From assembly GCF_900111275.1 (NCBI RefSeq), contig NZ_FOGR01000005.1:1-64000 (forward strand): a stretch of DNA of 64,000 nucleotides, given 5' to 3'. How positions within the stretch are numbered: the stretch's first letter is position 1; every line of letters begins with the position of its first letter. This DNA is from Rhizobium sp. NFR03. GTDB taxonomy: Bacteria > Pseudomonadota > Alphaproteobacteria > Rhizobiales > Rhizobiaceae. Below, piece after piece: positions 18,476 through 27,821 of the stretch. The notes under the pieces are model-generated. The model ran no database searches and was not told the origin of the DNA. It saw nothing but the letters and a program-made list of their open reading frames with translations. Made by a program: the position numbers and the translations under genes.

Positions 18476-19697
18476 GGGGTGCCGGCTGCTCCGGCGTCCG
18501 TCCAGCCAGCGGTGCCGTCGCCTCTGCCGGCAGCGGCTCCGGACCGCCCATGGACTGCTCGATCAACAGGCGCATCCGGCGCGCAGTATCGTCCCATGAT
18601 GAGCGGGCGAGAACGGCGTCTACTGTTTCCAGCCAGGATGTGGACGACTGCCGCAGAGCCAGTGCAGCGGCGCAGGCATCGACAAAGCTTCCCGCATCCT
18701 CTGCGATGTAGACGCCGGGCACATCGCTATAACTTCTGACGACGTCGGTAATACCTGTGCTCACGACCGGACGGCCGGCGGCAAGATATTCCGGCGTTTT
18801 CGTCGGGCTGATGAACCGTGTCGCTTCATTGAGCGCGAACGGCATCAGTGCCACATCCCATCCAGAGAGATAGGTCGGCAGTTCTGCATAATTCTTCTGC
18901 CCGAGATAATGAATATTGGCCGCGCGGGGCAGGTCGTCCTGCGAGATCTTCACCACGGGGCCGAGGAAGACGAATGACCAGTCGGGACGCGCGGCTGCGA
19001 TGTCTCGGATCAGGCCGAGGTCGAGCCGCTCGTCGATCACCCCGTAGAAGCCGAGGCGCGGACCCTTGATGCCGGCCTGATCCGGAGGAGAGGACTGTCC
19101 ATTGCGCGCGATGCGGAAATGGTGCGCATCGACGCTCGAGGGGAAGGCGTGAAGATTGTCGTGACGGTCGCGCTTGGCCTCATAGAGGCTGTAGCCGCCG
19201 GTGAATACGACATCGGCACGCGCGAGCAGGGCCTGCTCCATGGCTTTCAACTGCGGCGGTGCGAATTTGAAGTTGGCGAGTTCGTCCATGCAGTCATAGA
19301 CGACGGCCGCCGCATCCACATGGCGTGCAAAAGCGAACATCAGTGGCGTGTAGAACCAGAGGATCGGCTGGCGGTTGCCGTTCAGCGCCAGCAGCTCATC
19401 GAGAAGGCCCGCCAGAGCTGTCTCGCGCTGCGTTTCATTCCACCAGTGGGGCACACGCGGGCGAACGGCCTTGACCATGGTGCCGGCAAAGGGATGAATT
19501 TCGAGATAGGCGAGATGATGGTCTGTGGGGATATACTCCTCGAAGAAGAAGACCTGCCGATCAGCCGCAAAACGCTGCATCAAATGCTGCGGTCGCTGGA
19601 GAACGAAATCCCAGCGGAGGTGGGAAAAACAGACGAGCGGTGCGTCGGTGCAAAAGATGCCCTCCGAAACCTTTGAAAACGCACCCAGTAAATTCAT
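18468..19697 (-). CDS. Glycosyltransferase (GT-B fold)
   Basis: A 409-residue glycosyltransferase. The N-terminal part contains CFSHLRWDFVLQRPQHLMQRF, typical of TuaH-like/UDP-sugar transferases, and VVYDCMDELANF. The C-terminal part carries the GT-B donor site (LGFYGVIDERLDLGL; FISPTKTPEYLAAGRPVVST). The ATG at 19697 is preceded by GGAAGGGAG; an upstream in-frame start at 19820 has no such support. Second gene of the operon that runs from 20914 to 12903; it overlaps the next gene by 8 bases. Confidence 0.85.
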   Translation of the reverse strand: MNLLGAFSKVSEGIFCTDAPLVCFSHLRWDFVLQRPQHLMQRFAADRQVFFFEEYIPTDHHLAYLEIHPFAGTMVKAVRPRVPHWWNETQRETALAGLLDELLALNGNRQPILWFYTPLMFAFARHVDAAAVVYDCMDELANFKFAPPQLKAMEQALLARADVVFTGGYSLYEAKRDRHDNLHAFPSSVDAHHFRIARNGQSSPPDQAGIKGPRLGFYGVIDERLDLGLIRDIAAARPDWSFVFLGPVVKISQDDLPRAANIHYLGQKNYAELPTYLSGWDVALMPFALNEATRFISPTKTPEYLAAGRPVVSTGITDVVRSYSDVPGVYIAEDAGSFVDACAAALALRQSSTSWLETVDAVLARSSWDDTARRMRLLIEQSMGGPEPLPAEATAPLAGRTPEQPAPHA

Positions 19698-19741
19698 CGA
19701 GCTCCCTTCCGCCAAGCTTGCATGGAACTGAGCACGCACCT

Positions 19742-20914
19742 CTAGGTTCCAGCAGAAGAGGCTCTTTTTTTGTAAGTCTCCGACATCAAGGTTTTCAACC
19801 TTCGGATTGAGTGCGGCCATGTCCAGTTTGCGAGAACGACAGCGCGTGGATCAAAGCTCGGACGTATCTCCAGCATGTCGGCAATAGCGAGATGAAAGTC
19901 CTCTGCTGATGCCGTGCGACCGGTCTCGGGGGTAATGAACTGCCGCCCGCAGGAGAGCGCGCTGTTGGCAAGCACCGGAAGGCCTGCCAGCATGTATTCC
20001 GTCAGGATTGCGGGCGCCCCGTCATCGACGCCGCAGACGACGCCGAGCCGCGCCGTGTTCATCAGCCGGTTCACCTCCTCGAAGGGCACGCCCGGCGGTT
20101 CGATGAAGTCGACCGAAAGACCGCGTTCCGCAACCTGTTGCCGGAAGACGTCCGTGAGTTCACCGTAACCGCACACGCAGAGCGCGCGAAGCGAACTCGG
20201 GAGCTTCGCCATGGCATCGAACAGAATGTCGTGGCGCTTGTAGCCCTGAGCGGCTGCTACATAGATGATGTCATAGGTTTTCGGTATGTCGAGCGGATAG
20301 AACGTCGTGTCCGAGGCGAATTCCGGTCCGATCGGCAGGATCGCGGTCGGCATTCCGGGATGGCGCTCCTGCACGACGTCCGACTGCCATTGGGCGCCGG
20401 TGAGGATGAGGTCGAAATGTCGGCTGACATCAGGCGGAATGCGCAGGGCTGGCGCGTCGATCGAATTGTAGATCTTGAAACTGTCGCGACAGGCCAGGAG
20501 GATCTCCTCGCTTACACCGAGGCCCCAGACACAGAGGATATGCGGCGCGCCGAACGCGGCGATGTGGCCGAGCATGTCGTTGGAGGCGAAGGGAGCCTGC
20601 GGCCCGTTCATGCGGAAAACGCGGCGTTTCAGGTGCCGGCTCGGGCCCGGTCGCGTGTCCGGCGGGGTGCTGCCGCGCCAGTGTGTCCAGATCTCGGCGC
20701 TCTCGACGAGCCCCGCCTTCAGACAGGCAAGCGGAAACCGCTCGATGTAGCCGCCGTCGACCGCGACATCGTCGCGATTCTCAAGGTTCTCCGGTCTGCC
20801 GTCGCGCTGGCCTGAAAGCCAGGCCATTCGCGCTTCCTCGACCGTCGGTAGGGGAGTGTTGTCCGGTTGCCCGTCCTGGAAGTCGCTGATGACGACGATG
20901 CGCCTGCTTGTCAT
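19742..20914 (-). CDS. Glycosyltransferase-like protein (GT4-type)
   Basis: A 390-residue protein, first gene of the glycosyltransferase operon. The N-terminal domain is less typical (IVVISDFQDGQPDNTP, WTHWRG). The C-terminal half shows the GT-B layout: IIYVAAAQGYKRHDILFDAM, then GVDDGAPAILTEYMLAGLPV, the donor-binding helix. Acceptor and donor are unknown. The multi-hairpin repeat begins only 10 bases before its start codon, so that element forms or overlaps its promoter/leader region. Confidence 0.78.
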   Translation of the reverse strand: MTSRRIVVISDFQDGQPDNTPLPTVEEARMAWLSGQRDGRPENLENRDDVAVDGGYIERFPLACLKAGLVESAEIWTHWRGSTPPDTRPGPSRHLKRRVFRMNGPQAPFASNDMLGHIAAFGAPHILCVWGLGVSEEILLACRDSFKIYNSIDAPALRIPPDVSRHFDLILTGAQWQSDVVQERHPGMPTAILPIGPEFASDTTFYPLDIPKTYDIIYVAAAQGYKRHDILFDAMAKLPSSLRALCVCGYGELTDVFRQQVAERGLSVDFIEPPGVPFEEVNRLMNTARLGVVCGVDDGAPAILTEYMLAGLPVLANSALSCGRQFITPETGRTASAEDFHLAIADMLEIRPSFDPRAVVLANWTWPHSIRRLKTLMSETYKKRASSAGT

Positions 20915-20924
20915 GGACGGGGTA

Positions 20925-21187
20925 ATACCAAGTGTCGATGATAGGAACCTCTAGGATGGTTCAGTGCTGGTCTCTGGCTAGGCGCGTTGCGCAGCGCGAT
21001 GCTGTCGCATCGGGCAAGCATCGCAACAACGCCAGAGACCAGCACTGAACTACCTTCGGCAGGCGTCTCGGGCTTTCTGGCGTTGTCGAGGCTCTTGACC
21101 GATGCGACGGCATCGATCTGCGAACCTCTCCTAGCCAGAAAACCCGAGACGCCTGTCCTATAGGTTTCTATCATCGACACTTGGTAT
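20925..21187. repeat. 263-bp multi-hairpin repeat element with terminal inverted repeats
   Basis: Outer 26-bp inverted repeats (20925-20950 and 21162-21187, one mismatch) begin ATACCAAGTGTCGATGATAG. Inside are two large hairpins: A, with perfect 20-bp arms 20959-20978 / 21031-21050, and B, with 21-bp arms 21061-21081 / 21134-21154 (one mismatch). The whole can fold as a cloverleaf. No open reading frame for a transposase is present. The ends match the solo palindrome at 2743-2802, so this looks like a small non-autonomous (MITE-like) or REP-type mosaic element. It fills the 311-bp gap between genes at 20914 and 21226. Confidence 0.85.
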
Positions 21188-21225
21188 AAGCCCTTTCCTG
21201 CCTTGGGATCATTGAACTGATCGTA

Positions 21226-21876
21226 TCAATCGATGACGCAGGCGCGACGCGGACCGCTGTAAGGCTGATAGGTGTTGTCGGAGACCCGATATGACGAATA
21301 GCGCTCCTGACACTGGCGAACGTGATCGTCGGTTGCCAGATCGGAAGGGGACGACATCCGGCCGATGTCGTTGGTGGAGGCGACATCCATGTAGGGTGAA
21401 ATGCAGCTCTTCCGTTCGCCGCTATAGGCGCTGTAGCTGTTATCGTCTGCGCTGTAGGACCGGTAGCGGCGCTCGCACCAGGCCTGATGTTCCGGGGCCT
21501 GATGCTTGGGATTATCGATGGCTTGGTCCTGCGCCATTGCAAGATCGGTGTCGTTCACGGGAGCGCCGGGCTCCGTCTTGTCGATTTCGGCGGACGCGTT
21601 GTCCATCGATGTCATCGGTTGAGCAACGACCGGCGGATTGACGGCAAGACTGTCGGACGATGCCAGATCGACGGGCGGCGCGGCCGGGGCGCGTTCAAGC
21701 TCCCGCCCGGCGGTCGCGACACGCTTCGGCTCGGATGTCCAAAGGTCGGGTACGTTGATGTTGGCAAGGGCCTCCGTCGCGGGCTTCGCCATAAGGGCGG
21801 AGGCACTGAGGAAGCCGGCGATAAAGAGCGTCATGGCGACGGTGAGGAAGAAAGCAAGCGCGGCCGTGGCTTTCAT
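21226..21876 (-). CDS. BA14K-family protein with two repeats
   Basis: A 216-residue envelope protein. The N terminus is hydrophobic ([21 protein letters not shown]), a signal peptide or anchor. A Pro/Ala-rich linker follows. Two BA14K-type units end the protein: [19 protein letters not shown] with ERKSC, and [18 protein letters not shown] with PRRAC. BA14K proteins were named from a Brucella immunoreactive, lectin-like protein; the function is not settled. The ATG at 21876 has AGGAG upstream. A good EcfG-type promoter lies 55-80 bases upstream, so stress induction is likely. Confidence 0.82.
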   Translation of the reverse strand: MKATAALAFFLTVAMTLFIAGFLSASALMAKPATEALANINVPDLWTSEPKRVATAGRELERAPAAPPVDLASSDSLAVNPPVVAQPMTSMDNASAEIDKTEPGAPVNDTDLAMAQDQAIDNPKHQAPEHQAWCERRYRSYSADDNSYSAYSGERKSCISPYMDVASTNDIGRMSSPSDLATDDHVRQCQERYSSYRVSDNTYQPYSGPRRACVID

Positions 21877-21930
21877 GATGATGCTCCTGACATGCATAGA
21901 AACGTCTTGATTCTCAAGAATCTGACCGTC

Positions 21931-21955
21931 AACGCATGGTGTGGCGCAGAGTTCC
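21931..21955 (-). promoter_or_regulatory. EcfG/RpoE2-type promoter of the BA14K gene
   Basis: On the minus strand GGAAC - 17 nt - GTT (with CGTT at the -10 element) matches the alphaproteobacterial general-stress sigma factor consensus (GGAAC-N16/17-CGTT). Transcription would start about 45-50 bases before the ATG at 21876. Confidence 0.65.
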
Positions 21956-22051
21956 GACAGCTTCCACGTGCCGAAAACATCGAGTATTCGTAAAATACGT
22001 CGTGCGAGATTTAACGGCGTTGAACCGCTCGCAAACGAGCGGCGCAGCCTG

Positions 22052-22192
22052 TCAGACGCTCTTCAGATACAGCACGATGGATGTTGCCATGCTGCCGACC
22101 GTCGCGAGCACGACGATGCCGACGAGCACTGCGAAGATGATTTTCGCCCGGCGGGAAGGCGGAGCGTCGTGGTCGAGATCATGATGAGGCAT
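22052..22192 (-). CDS. 46-residue single-pass membrane protein
   Basis: A short open frame coding for a His/Asp-rich N-tail ([17 protein letters not shown]) followed by one strong hydrophobic helix ([17 protein letters not shown]) and a short C-tail ending LYLKSV. The pattern is that of a real small inner-membrane protein; the gap between genes is otherwise unexplained. The RBS is weak. It lies downstream of glgB on the same strand. No family is recognised. Confidence 0.55.
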   Translation of the reverse strand: MPHHDLDHDAPPSRRAKIIFAVLVGIVVLATVGSMATSIVLYLKSV

Positions 22193-22272
22193 GCCGCATC
22201 TTGGCCGATACCGCCACCTGCCGTCAATGGCAGGCAGCGTTATCGCTCAGCGACGGATTGGCGCATCGGGTC

Positions 22273-24474
22273 TCAGGCCCGCCACCGCAACAGGATCGTC
22301 GACAGCGGTGGCAGGGTGAGCGACAGGGACTGCGGCTTGCCATGGGCAGGGTGATGCTCCGTCCAAACCTCGACATTCCCGAGGTTGGAGCCGCCGTAAA
22401 CGCCGGCGTCGCTGTTGAACACCTCTTCCCAGCGCCCTTCCGCCGGTACACCGATCCGGTAGCCCTGGCGTGGTACGGGCGTCATGTTGGAGACGGCGAG
22501 CACCATCGACGTCCGGTCCTTGCTGAGGCGCAGCATGCCGAAGATCGAATGTTCCGCATCATCCGAGACCGCCCAGTCGAAGCCCTGAGGATGCAGATCT
22601 CCATATTGCAACGCCGGTTCAGAGGCATAGAGTCGGTTGAGATCGCCCACGAGCCGCTGCATACCGGCATGTTCCGGGCGATCGAGAAGATCCCAGACGA
22701 TCGAGCCGTCATGGTTCCACTCCGTCTCCTGTGCGATTTCGCCGCCCATGAAGAGCAGCTTCTTGCCGGGATGAGCCCACATGAAGCCGAAATAGGCGCG
22801 CAGATTGGCCAATTTCTGCCAGGCGTCACCCGGCATCTTGCCGAGGAGAGAGCCCTTCCCGTGCACGACCTCGTCGTGGGAGAGCGGCAGCATGAAGCGC
22901 TCGGAATAGGCGTAGACCATGCCGAACGTCATCTGACCGTGATTGTAACGCCGGTAGACAGGATCGTCCTGCATGTAATGCAGCGTGTCATGCATCCAGC
23001 CCATGTTCCATTTGAAGTCGAAGCCGAGGCCACCGTTCTCGACCGGCTGCGTCACGCCCGGCCATGCGGTGGACTCTTCGGCGATCATCAGCACGTTCGG
23101 GCAGCGCTGGTGCACGATGCTGTTCAGGTGCTTGAAGAACTCGACGGCTTCAAGGTTTTCCCGCCCGCCATATTTGTTCGGTATCCATTCGCCGGCATTC
23201 CGGCTGTAGTCGCGATAGAGCATGGAGGCCACCGCATCCACGCGCAGCGCGTCGATATGGTATTCTTCCAGCCATTCGAGCGCGCTGGCGATGAGGAACC
23301 CCTTCACCTCGTTGCGGCCGAAATTGTAGATCAGCGTATTCCAGTCCTTGTGGAAACCTTCGCGGGGATCCTCATGCTCGTAAAGAGCCGTGCCGTCGAA
23401 ACGGGCGAGGCCCCAGACGTCGGTCGGGAAGTGGGCAGGCACCCAGTCGAGAATGACGCCAATGCCCGAGGCATGGCAACGATCGACGAAATAGGCGAAA
23501 TCCTCCGGAGTGCCGTAACGACCCGTCGGCGCGAAGAGGCCGAGCGGCTGGTAGCCCCAGGATCCGCCGAACGGATATTCCATGATCGGCAGCAGCTCGA
23601 TGTGGGTGAAGCCCAGACGTGCGGCATAGGGAATGAGGCGCTGGCTGAACTCGATCCAGTCCAGCGACCGGTTTCCGTCTTCGGCAATGCGAAGCCAGGA
23701 CTCCAGATGAACCTCGTATACGGAAATGGCGGCTTCTCCGTCACGGATTTCCGTTTTCCGGCGCATCCAGTCTTCATCGGTCCACGGATAGGGCGCGGCC
23801 GATGCGACGATGGAGGCCGTGGCAGGTGCCGCCTCGCTTGCGCGCGCGATCGGGTCGGCCTTCTGCGGCAACAGGTTGCCGGAGGCGTCGATGATCTCGA
23901 ACTTGTAGCGTTCGCCCTTGCCGAGACGCGGGATGAAAATTTCCCAGACGCCGGCCGAGGGACGCAGCCGCATCGGGTTGCGGCGTCCATCCCACGCGTT
24001 GAAGTCCCCGACGACGGAGACGCGTCGAGCGTTCGGCGCCCAGACGGCAAACCGCACGCCCTCGATACCGTCAACATCCGTGACCCGTGCGCCAAAGGTC
24101 CGGCCGAGGCTGTAATGGGTGCCTTGCGAGAAGAGGTGCAGGTCGAGGTCGCCAAGCAGCGGGCCGAAGGCGTAGGGGTCCTCGGTTTCCTGAATGGCTT
24201 CCGGCCAGGTGATCCGCAGCCGATAGCGGGGCAGATCGGTCAGAGCCGCAAAGAGACCGCCGGGGTGCACGAGCTCAAGGCTCGTTGCAACTGCGCCGCT
24301 TGCCGGGTCGAGAAGGTCGATCCCGACAGCACCCGGCATGAGCACGCGCACGATGGTCCTGTCGGCGTGCGGGTGCGCGCCGAGCACGGCGAAGGGATCG
24401 CCATGTCGGCCATCCATGAGGGCGGTGATGGCATCGTTGTCGATACCCTGAAGAAGATCGAGGCGTTCCAGCAT
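22273..24474 (-). CDS. glgB: 1,4-alpha-glucan branching enzyme
   Basis: The 733-residue GH13 enzyme cuts alpha-1,4 chains and rejoins them as alpha-1,6 branches. An N-terminal beta-sandwich (CBM48, around [20 protein letters not shown]) precedes the catalytic barrel. Catalytic residues are visible: the Asp nucleophile in [12 protein letters not shown], the Glu in [11 protein letters not shown] and the third acid in [11 protein letters not shown]. The length is normal for GlgB. It shares one base with the upstream treS stop/start (positions at 24474) and is the last enzyme of the malQ-glgE-treS-glgB operon. Confidence 0.96.
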   Translation of the reverse strand: MLERLDLLQGIDNDAITALMDGRHGDPFAVLGAHPHADRTIVRVLMPGAVGIDLLDPASGAVATSLELVHPGGLFAALTDLPRYRLRITWPEAIQETEDPYAFGPLLGDLDLHLFSQGTHYSLGRTFGARVTDVDGIEGVRFAVWAPNARRVSVVGDFNAWDGRRNPMRLRPSAGVWEIFIPRLGKGERYKFEIIDASGNLLPQKADPIARASEAAPATASIVASAAPYPWTDEDWMRRKTEIRDGEAAISVYEVHLESWLRIAEDGNRSLDWIEFSQRLIPYAARLGFTHIELLPIMEYPFGGSWGYQPLGLFAPTGRYGTPEDFAYFVDRCHASGIGVILDWVPAHFPTDVWGLARFDGTALYEHEDPREGFHKDWNTLIYNFGRNEVKGFLIASALEWLEEYHIDALRVDAVASMLYRDYSRNAGEWIPNKYGGRENLEAVEFFKHLNSIVHQRCPNVLMIAEESTAWPGVTQPVENGGLGFDFKWNMGWMHDTLHYMQDDPVYRRYNHGQMTFGMVYAYSERFMLPLSHDEVVHGKGSLLGKMPGDAWQKLANLRAYFGFMWAHPGKKLLFMGGEIAQETEWNHDGSIVWDLLDRPEHAGMQRLVGDLNRLYASEPALQYGDLHPQGFDWAVSDDAEHSIFGMLRLSKDRTSMVLAVSNMTPVPRQGYRIGVPAEGRWEEVFNSDAGVYGGSNLGNVEVWTEHHPAHGKPQSLSLTLPPLSTILLRWRA

Positions 24475-27400
24475 CAGGCGTTACTTTCCGAAAGTCGGCG
24501 GACGATGGCGGAGAAGCCAGCGAGCGGGATGGGCAGCCATTTCGGCCGGTTGCGGGCTTCGTAGGCGATTTCGTACGTGGCTTTTTCCAGAAGGAAGAGG
24601 TCGAGGATCCGCGTGCGGACCGCTTCGGGCATGCGCAGCGCATCCGACGTTTCCGTGACAGCGAAGTAGCTCGTCAGGAATACCGCCTCGGCTTTTTCGA
24701 TAAAGGCGCGGATGAGCACCGACCGTCTGTCGTCGGTCGGGTCGCTCACCACCTCGTTGTCGAGTTCCGCCGTCGCTGCGAGATAGCTCAGCGACCGCAA
24801 GAGGCCTGCAACATCGCGCAGCGGATTTGTCTTCGCGCGGCGTTCGTCCAGGCCCCGGGCCGGCTCGCCTTCGAAGTCGATGATGTAGGCATCGGCTTCC
24901 GCAACGAGGATCTGGCCCAGATGGAAATCACCGTGATTGCGGATCATCAGCGTGTCCGCTGCACTATCGGCAAGGGCACCGATGGAAGCGAGCAGGGTCT
25001 CGCGCCCATCGACGAGCATGGTGATCTCCTCGCCGAGCGCCGGTTCCACGTCGCCGCGTGCACGGTCGAGAATGGCAAGCCCGTCCGAAATCTGGCCGAC
25101 CACCTGACGGCGCAGGTCCTCGATATCATCGGTCCGGGCATGCAGCGGCGCAAAGGCATCATCCTCGGTCGGCTTCGCCAGCGCGACATGGAGTTCGCCG
25201 AGACGCGTGCCGACATTGGAGACGAAGTCCATCAGCGGCGAGAACAGGCCCTCCTGCACGTCCGTGGAGGCGATGTCTGTCACGGATGTCAGCGTGTCGT
25301 CCAGCGTGCGGCGCAGGGTGCTGAGCATCCAGTTCCACGCATCGCCCTGATTTCGGATCGCGCCCTGAATGATGATCAGCGTGGAGCGCGTGCCGTCCGG
25401 AGCGATGCGGGCGATCTCTCCGAGCAGGGGCGCGGTGTTGGCATAGCCGACGCTGGTCAGATAGCGCGTCATCTCCACCTCCGGGTGGATGCCCGGGAAG
25501 ATGTGGCGGATGAGCTTGATCATCGCGATATCGCCGACGATCAACGAGCTGTTGGATTGCTCTGCCGAAAGCCAGTGGATCGGCACGTCGTCGCGCACGT
25601 CGATGCCATCGAGCTGGTCGCTTCCGATGAACTCCAGCGTGCCGCTGCGTCCGGAGATTTGGGTGCGTTCGCGCAGCCCCTTGAGGACCCCGCGGGCAAA
25701 GGCATCCACCGCGAACCCGTCCGTCAGGAAGCCGACGCGTCGGCCCTGCCGGATACGGGCAAGCGCCAGCTGCTGGGCAAGCGCCGGCGGATTGGCGTCG
25801 TCCCACGCGATAGCGAGCGGCAGCATGTAGGTTTCGGTGTGCCCTTCGAGTTCGGCCTCGAGTTCGCCGAGCAGGATATCGTGGGGGAAGCCCATGGGTA
25901 CGGCGCTGACGATCGTAGCGCCATGCAGCGTCTCGCCCTTAGAGCCGAACCAGCGCCGCTTTGCGAGATAGGAGGGAAGGACATCGCGCGAGAGGACGTT
26001 CGAAAGACGCGGTTCCTCGACTACTTCCAGCAGATCTCGGCGAAGCACCATCGTTGCGAAATCGGGCAGCTGTTCAGGTGGGTCGTTGCGCCAGGTCGGG
26101 CCATCGGCTTCGGCAACGAGCTGGAACCAGAAGAAGCCGTAGGGCGGCAGGGTCAGGAGATAGGTGAGCTGGCCGATGGGCGGGAACGGCGACATGCCGG
26201 TCAGTTCGATCGGCACGCGGTTCTCGAATTCCGAGAGATCAAGCTCGACGGCCTGCGGCAGGCGTGAGAGGTTGAAGACGCAGAGGATCGTATCGCCCTC
26301 GTATTCCCTGATATAGGCGAGGATCTTGCGGTTGCCCGGCTTCAGGAAACGCTGGGTGCCCCGGCCGAACGCGATGTGGCGACGACGGAGCGCCAGCATG
26401 TGGCGCGTCCAGTTCAGGAGCGAATGCGCATCCGCCGACTGCGCCTCGACATTCACGGCCTCGTAGCCATAGAGCGGATCCATGACCGGGGGCAGAACGA
26501 GGCGGGCGGGGTCTGCGCGGGAAAAGCCGCCATTGCGGTCCGGCGACCACTGCATCGGCGTGCGCACGCCATCGCGGTCGCCGAGATAGATGTTGTCGCC
26601 CATGCCGATTTCGTCGCCGTAATAGATAACCGGCGTGCCGGGCATGGAGAGCAGCAGCGCGTTCATCAGCTCAACGCGCCGTCGGTCGCGCTCCATCAGC
26701 GGCGCAAGCCGGCGGCGGATGCCGAGATTGATGCGGGCACGGCGGTCGGCGGCATAGATGTTCCAGAGATAGTCCCGCTCGGCATCCGTCACCATTTCGA
26801 GCGTCAGCTCATCATGGTTGCGCAGGAAGATCGCCCACTGGCAATTGTCCGGAATATCGGGCGTCTGGCGCATGATGTCGGTGATCGGAAAACGGTCTTC
26901 CTTGGCGATGGCCATGTACATGCGCGGCATCAGCGGAAAGTGGAACGCCATGTGGCATTCGTCGCCATTGCCGAAATATTCGTTCGTATCTTCCGGCCAC
27001 TGGTTGGCTTCGGCAAGCAGCATGCGGCCGGGATGGCTCTCGTCGAGCGCCGCACGGATCTGCTTCAGGATGTCGTGGGTTTCCGGCAGATTCTCGTTGT
27101 TCGTCCCCTCGCGCTCGATGAGGTAGGGGATGGCGTCCAAACGAAAGCCGTCGATGCCGGTCTCCAGCCAGAAGCGCATGACCGAAAGCAGTTCTTCCAT
27201 CACCTTCGGATTGTCGAAGTTCAGATCCGGCTGGTGAGAATAGAATCTATGCCAGTAATAAGCGCCTGCAACCGGATCCCAGGTCCAGTTGGACTTTTCC
27301 GTATCGAGGAAGATGATGCGGGTTTCCGGAAACTTCTGGTCCGTATCCGACCAGACGTAGAAATCGCGCTCCGGGGAGCCAACCGGCGCATTGCGGGCGC

Positions 27401-27809
27401 GCTGAAACCACGGGTGCTGGTCGGAGGTGTGGTTGATCACCAGCTCGATGATGACACGAATTCCCCGCTCATGGGCGGCATCCACGAAGGCGCGAAATTC
27501 GTCCATCGTTCCGTAGTCGGGGCTGACATCGCCGTAGTCGGCAATATCGTAGCCATCGTCGCGTCTCGGCGACGGGAAGAACGGCAGCAGCCAGATCGCG
27601 GTGACGCCAAGCGAGGAGATGTGGTCGAGCTTCTCCTGCAGGCCTTTGAAGTCGCCGATGCCATCGCCATTCCCGTCATGGAACGACTTGATGTGAAGCT
27701 GGTAGATGATGGCGTCCTTGTACCATAGCGGGTCCGAGGAGCCGCTTTCGGCATGTGTCTGTGGGCGGGTGCCGCTCTCGTCCTGCACCTGATCGGTCAG
27801 CATATCCAT
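24474..27809 (-). CDS. treS: Trehalose synthase / maltokinase fusion
   Basis: An 1111-residue bifunctional enzyme. Residues ~25-600 are trehalose synthase (GH13: [15 protein letters not shown] with the nucleophile, [25 protein letters not shown]), which interconverts trehalose and maltose. Residues ~620-1105 are a maltokinase-type domain ([27 protein letters not shown]), which makes maltose 1-phosphate. This is the substrate of GlgE encoded next. The fusion couples the two steps and is common in bacteria with the GlgE pathway. It lies 12 bases after glgE. Confidence 0.95.
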   Translation of the reverse strand: MDMLTDQVQDESGTRPQTHAESGSSDPLWYKDAIIYQLHIKSFHDGNGDGIGDFKGLQEKLDHISSLGVTAIWLLPFFPSPRRDDGYDIADYGDVSPDYGTMDEFRAFVDAAHERGIRVIIELVINHTSDQHPWFQRARNAPVGSPERDFYVWSDTDQKFPETRIIFLDTEKSNWTWDPVAGAYYWHRFYSHQPDLNFDNPKVMEELLSVMRFWLETGIDGFRLDAIPYLIEREGTNNENLPETHDILKQIRAALDESHPGRMLLAEANQWPEDTNEYFGNGDECHMAFHFPLMPRMYMAIAKEDRFPITDIMRQTPDIPDNCQWAIFLRNHDELTLEMVTDAERDYLWNIYAADRRARINLGIRRRLAPLMERDRRRVELMNALLLSMPGTPVIYYGDEIGMGDNIYLGDRDGVRTPMQWSPDRNGGFSRADPARLVLPPVMDPLYGYEAVNVEAQSADAHSLLNWTRHMLALRRRHIAFGRGTQRFLKPGNRKILAYIREYEGDTILCVFNLSRLPQAVELDLSEFENRVPIELTGMSPFPPIGQLTYLLTLPPYGFFWFQLVAEADGPTWRNDPPEQLPDFATMVLRRDLLEVVEEPRLSNVLSRDVLPSYLAKRRWFGSKGETLHGATIVSAVPMGFPHDILLGELEAELEGHTETYMLPLAIAWDDANPPALAQQLALARIRQGRRVGFLTDGFAVDAFARGVLKGLRERTQISGRSGTLEFIGSDQLDGIDVRDDVPIHWLSAEQSNSSLIVGDIAMIKLIRHIFPGIHPEVEMTRYLTSVGYANTAPLLGEIARIAPDGTRSTLIIIQGAIRNQGDAWNWMLSTLRRTLDDTLTSVTDIASTDVQEGLFSPLMDFVSNVGTRLGELHVALAKPTEDDAFAPLHARTDDIEDLRRQVVGQISDGLAILDRARGDVEPALGEEITMLVDGRETLLASIGALADSAADTLMIRNHGDFHLGQILVAEADAYIIDFEGEPARGLDERRAKTNPLRDVAGLLRSLSYLAATAELDNEVVSDPTDDRRSVLIRAFIEKAEAVFLTSYFAVTETSDALRMPEAVRTRILDLFLLEKATYEIAYEARNRPKWLPIPLAGFSAIVRRLSESNA

Positions 27810-27821
27810 GTCGATTCCTCC

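Noticed and set aside
22217-22234. CCTGCC-GTCAAT-GGCAGG hairpin after glgB
   Set aside because: Only six base pairs and no T tract; too weak to call a terminator.
22201-24564. Plus-strand open frame of 787 codons
   Set aside because: It is the antisense shadow of glgB; low-complexity, Arg/His-rich translation with no domain.
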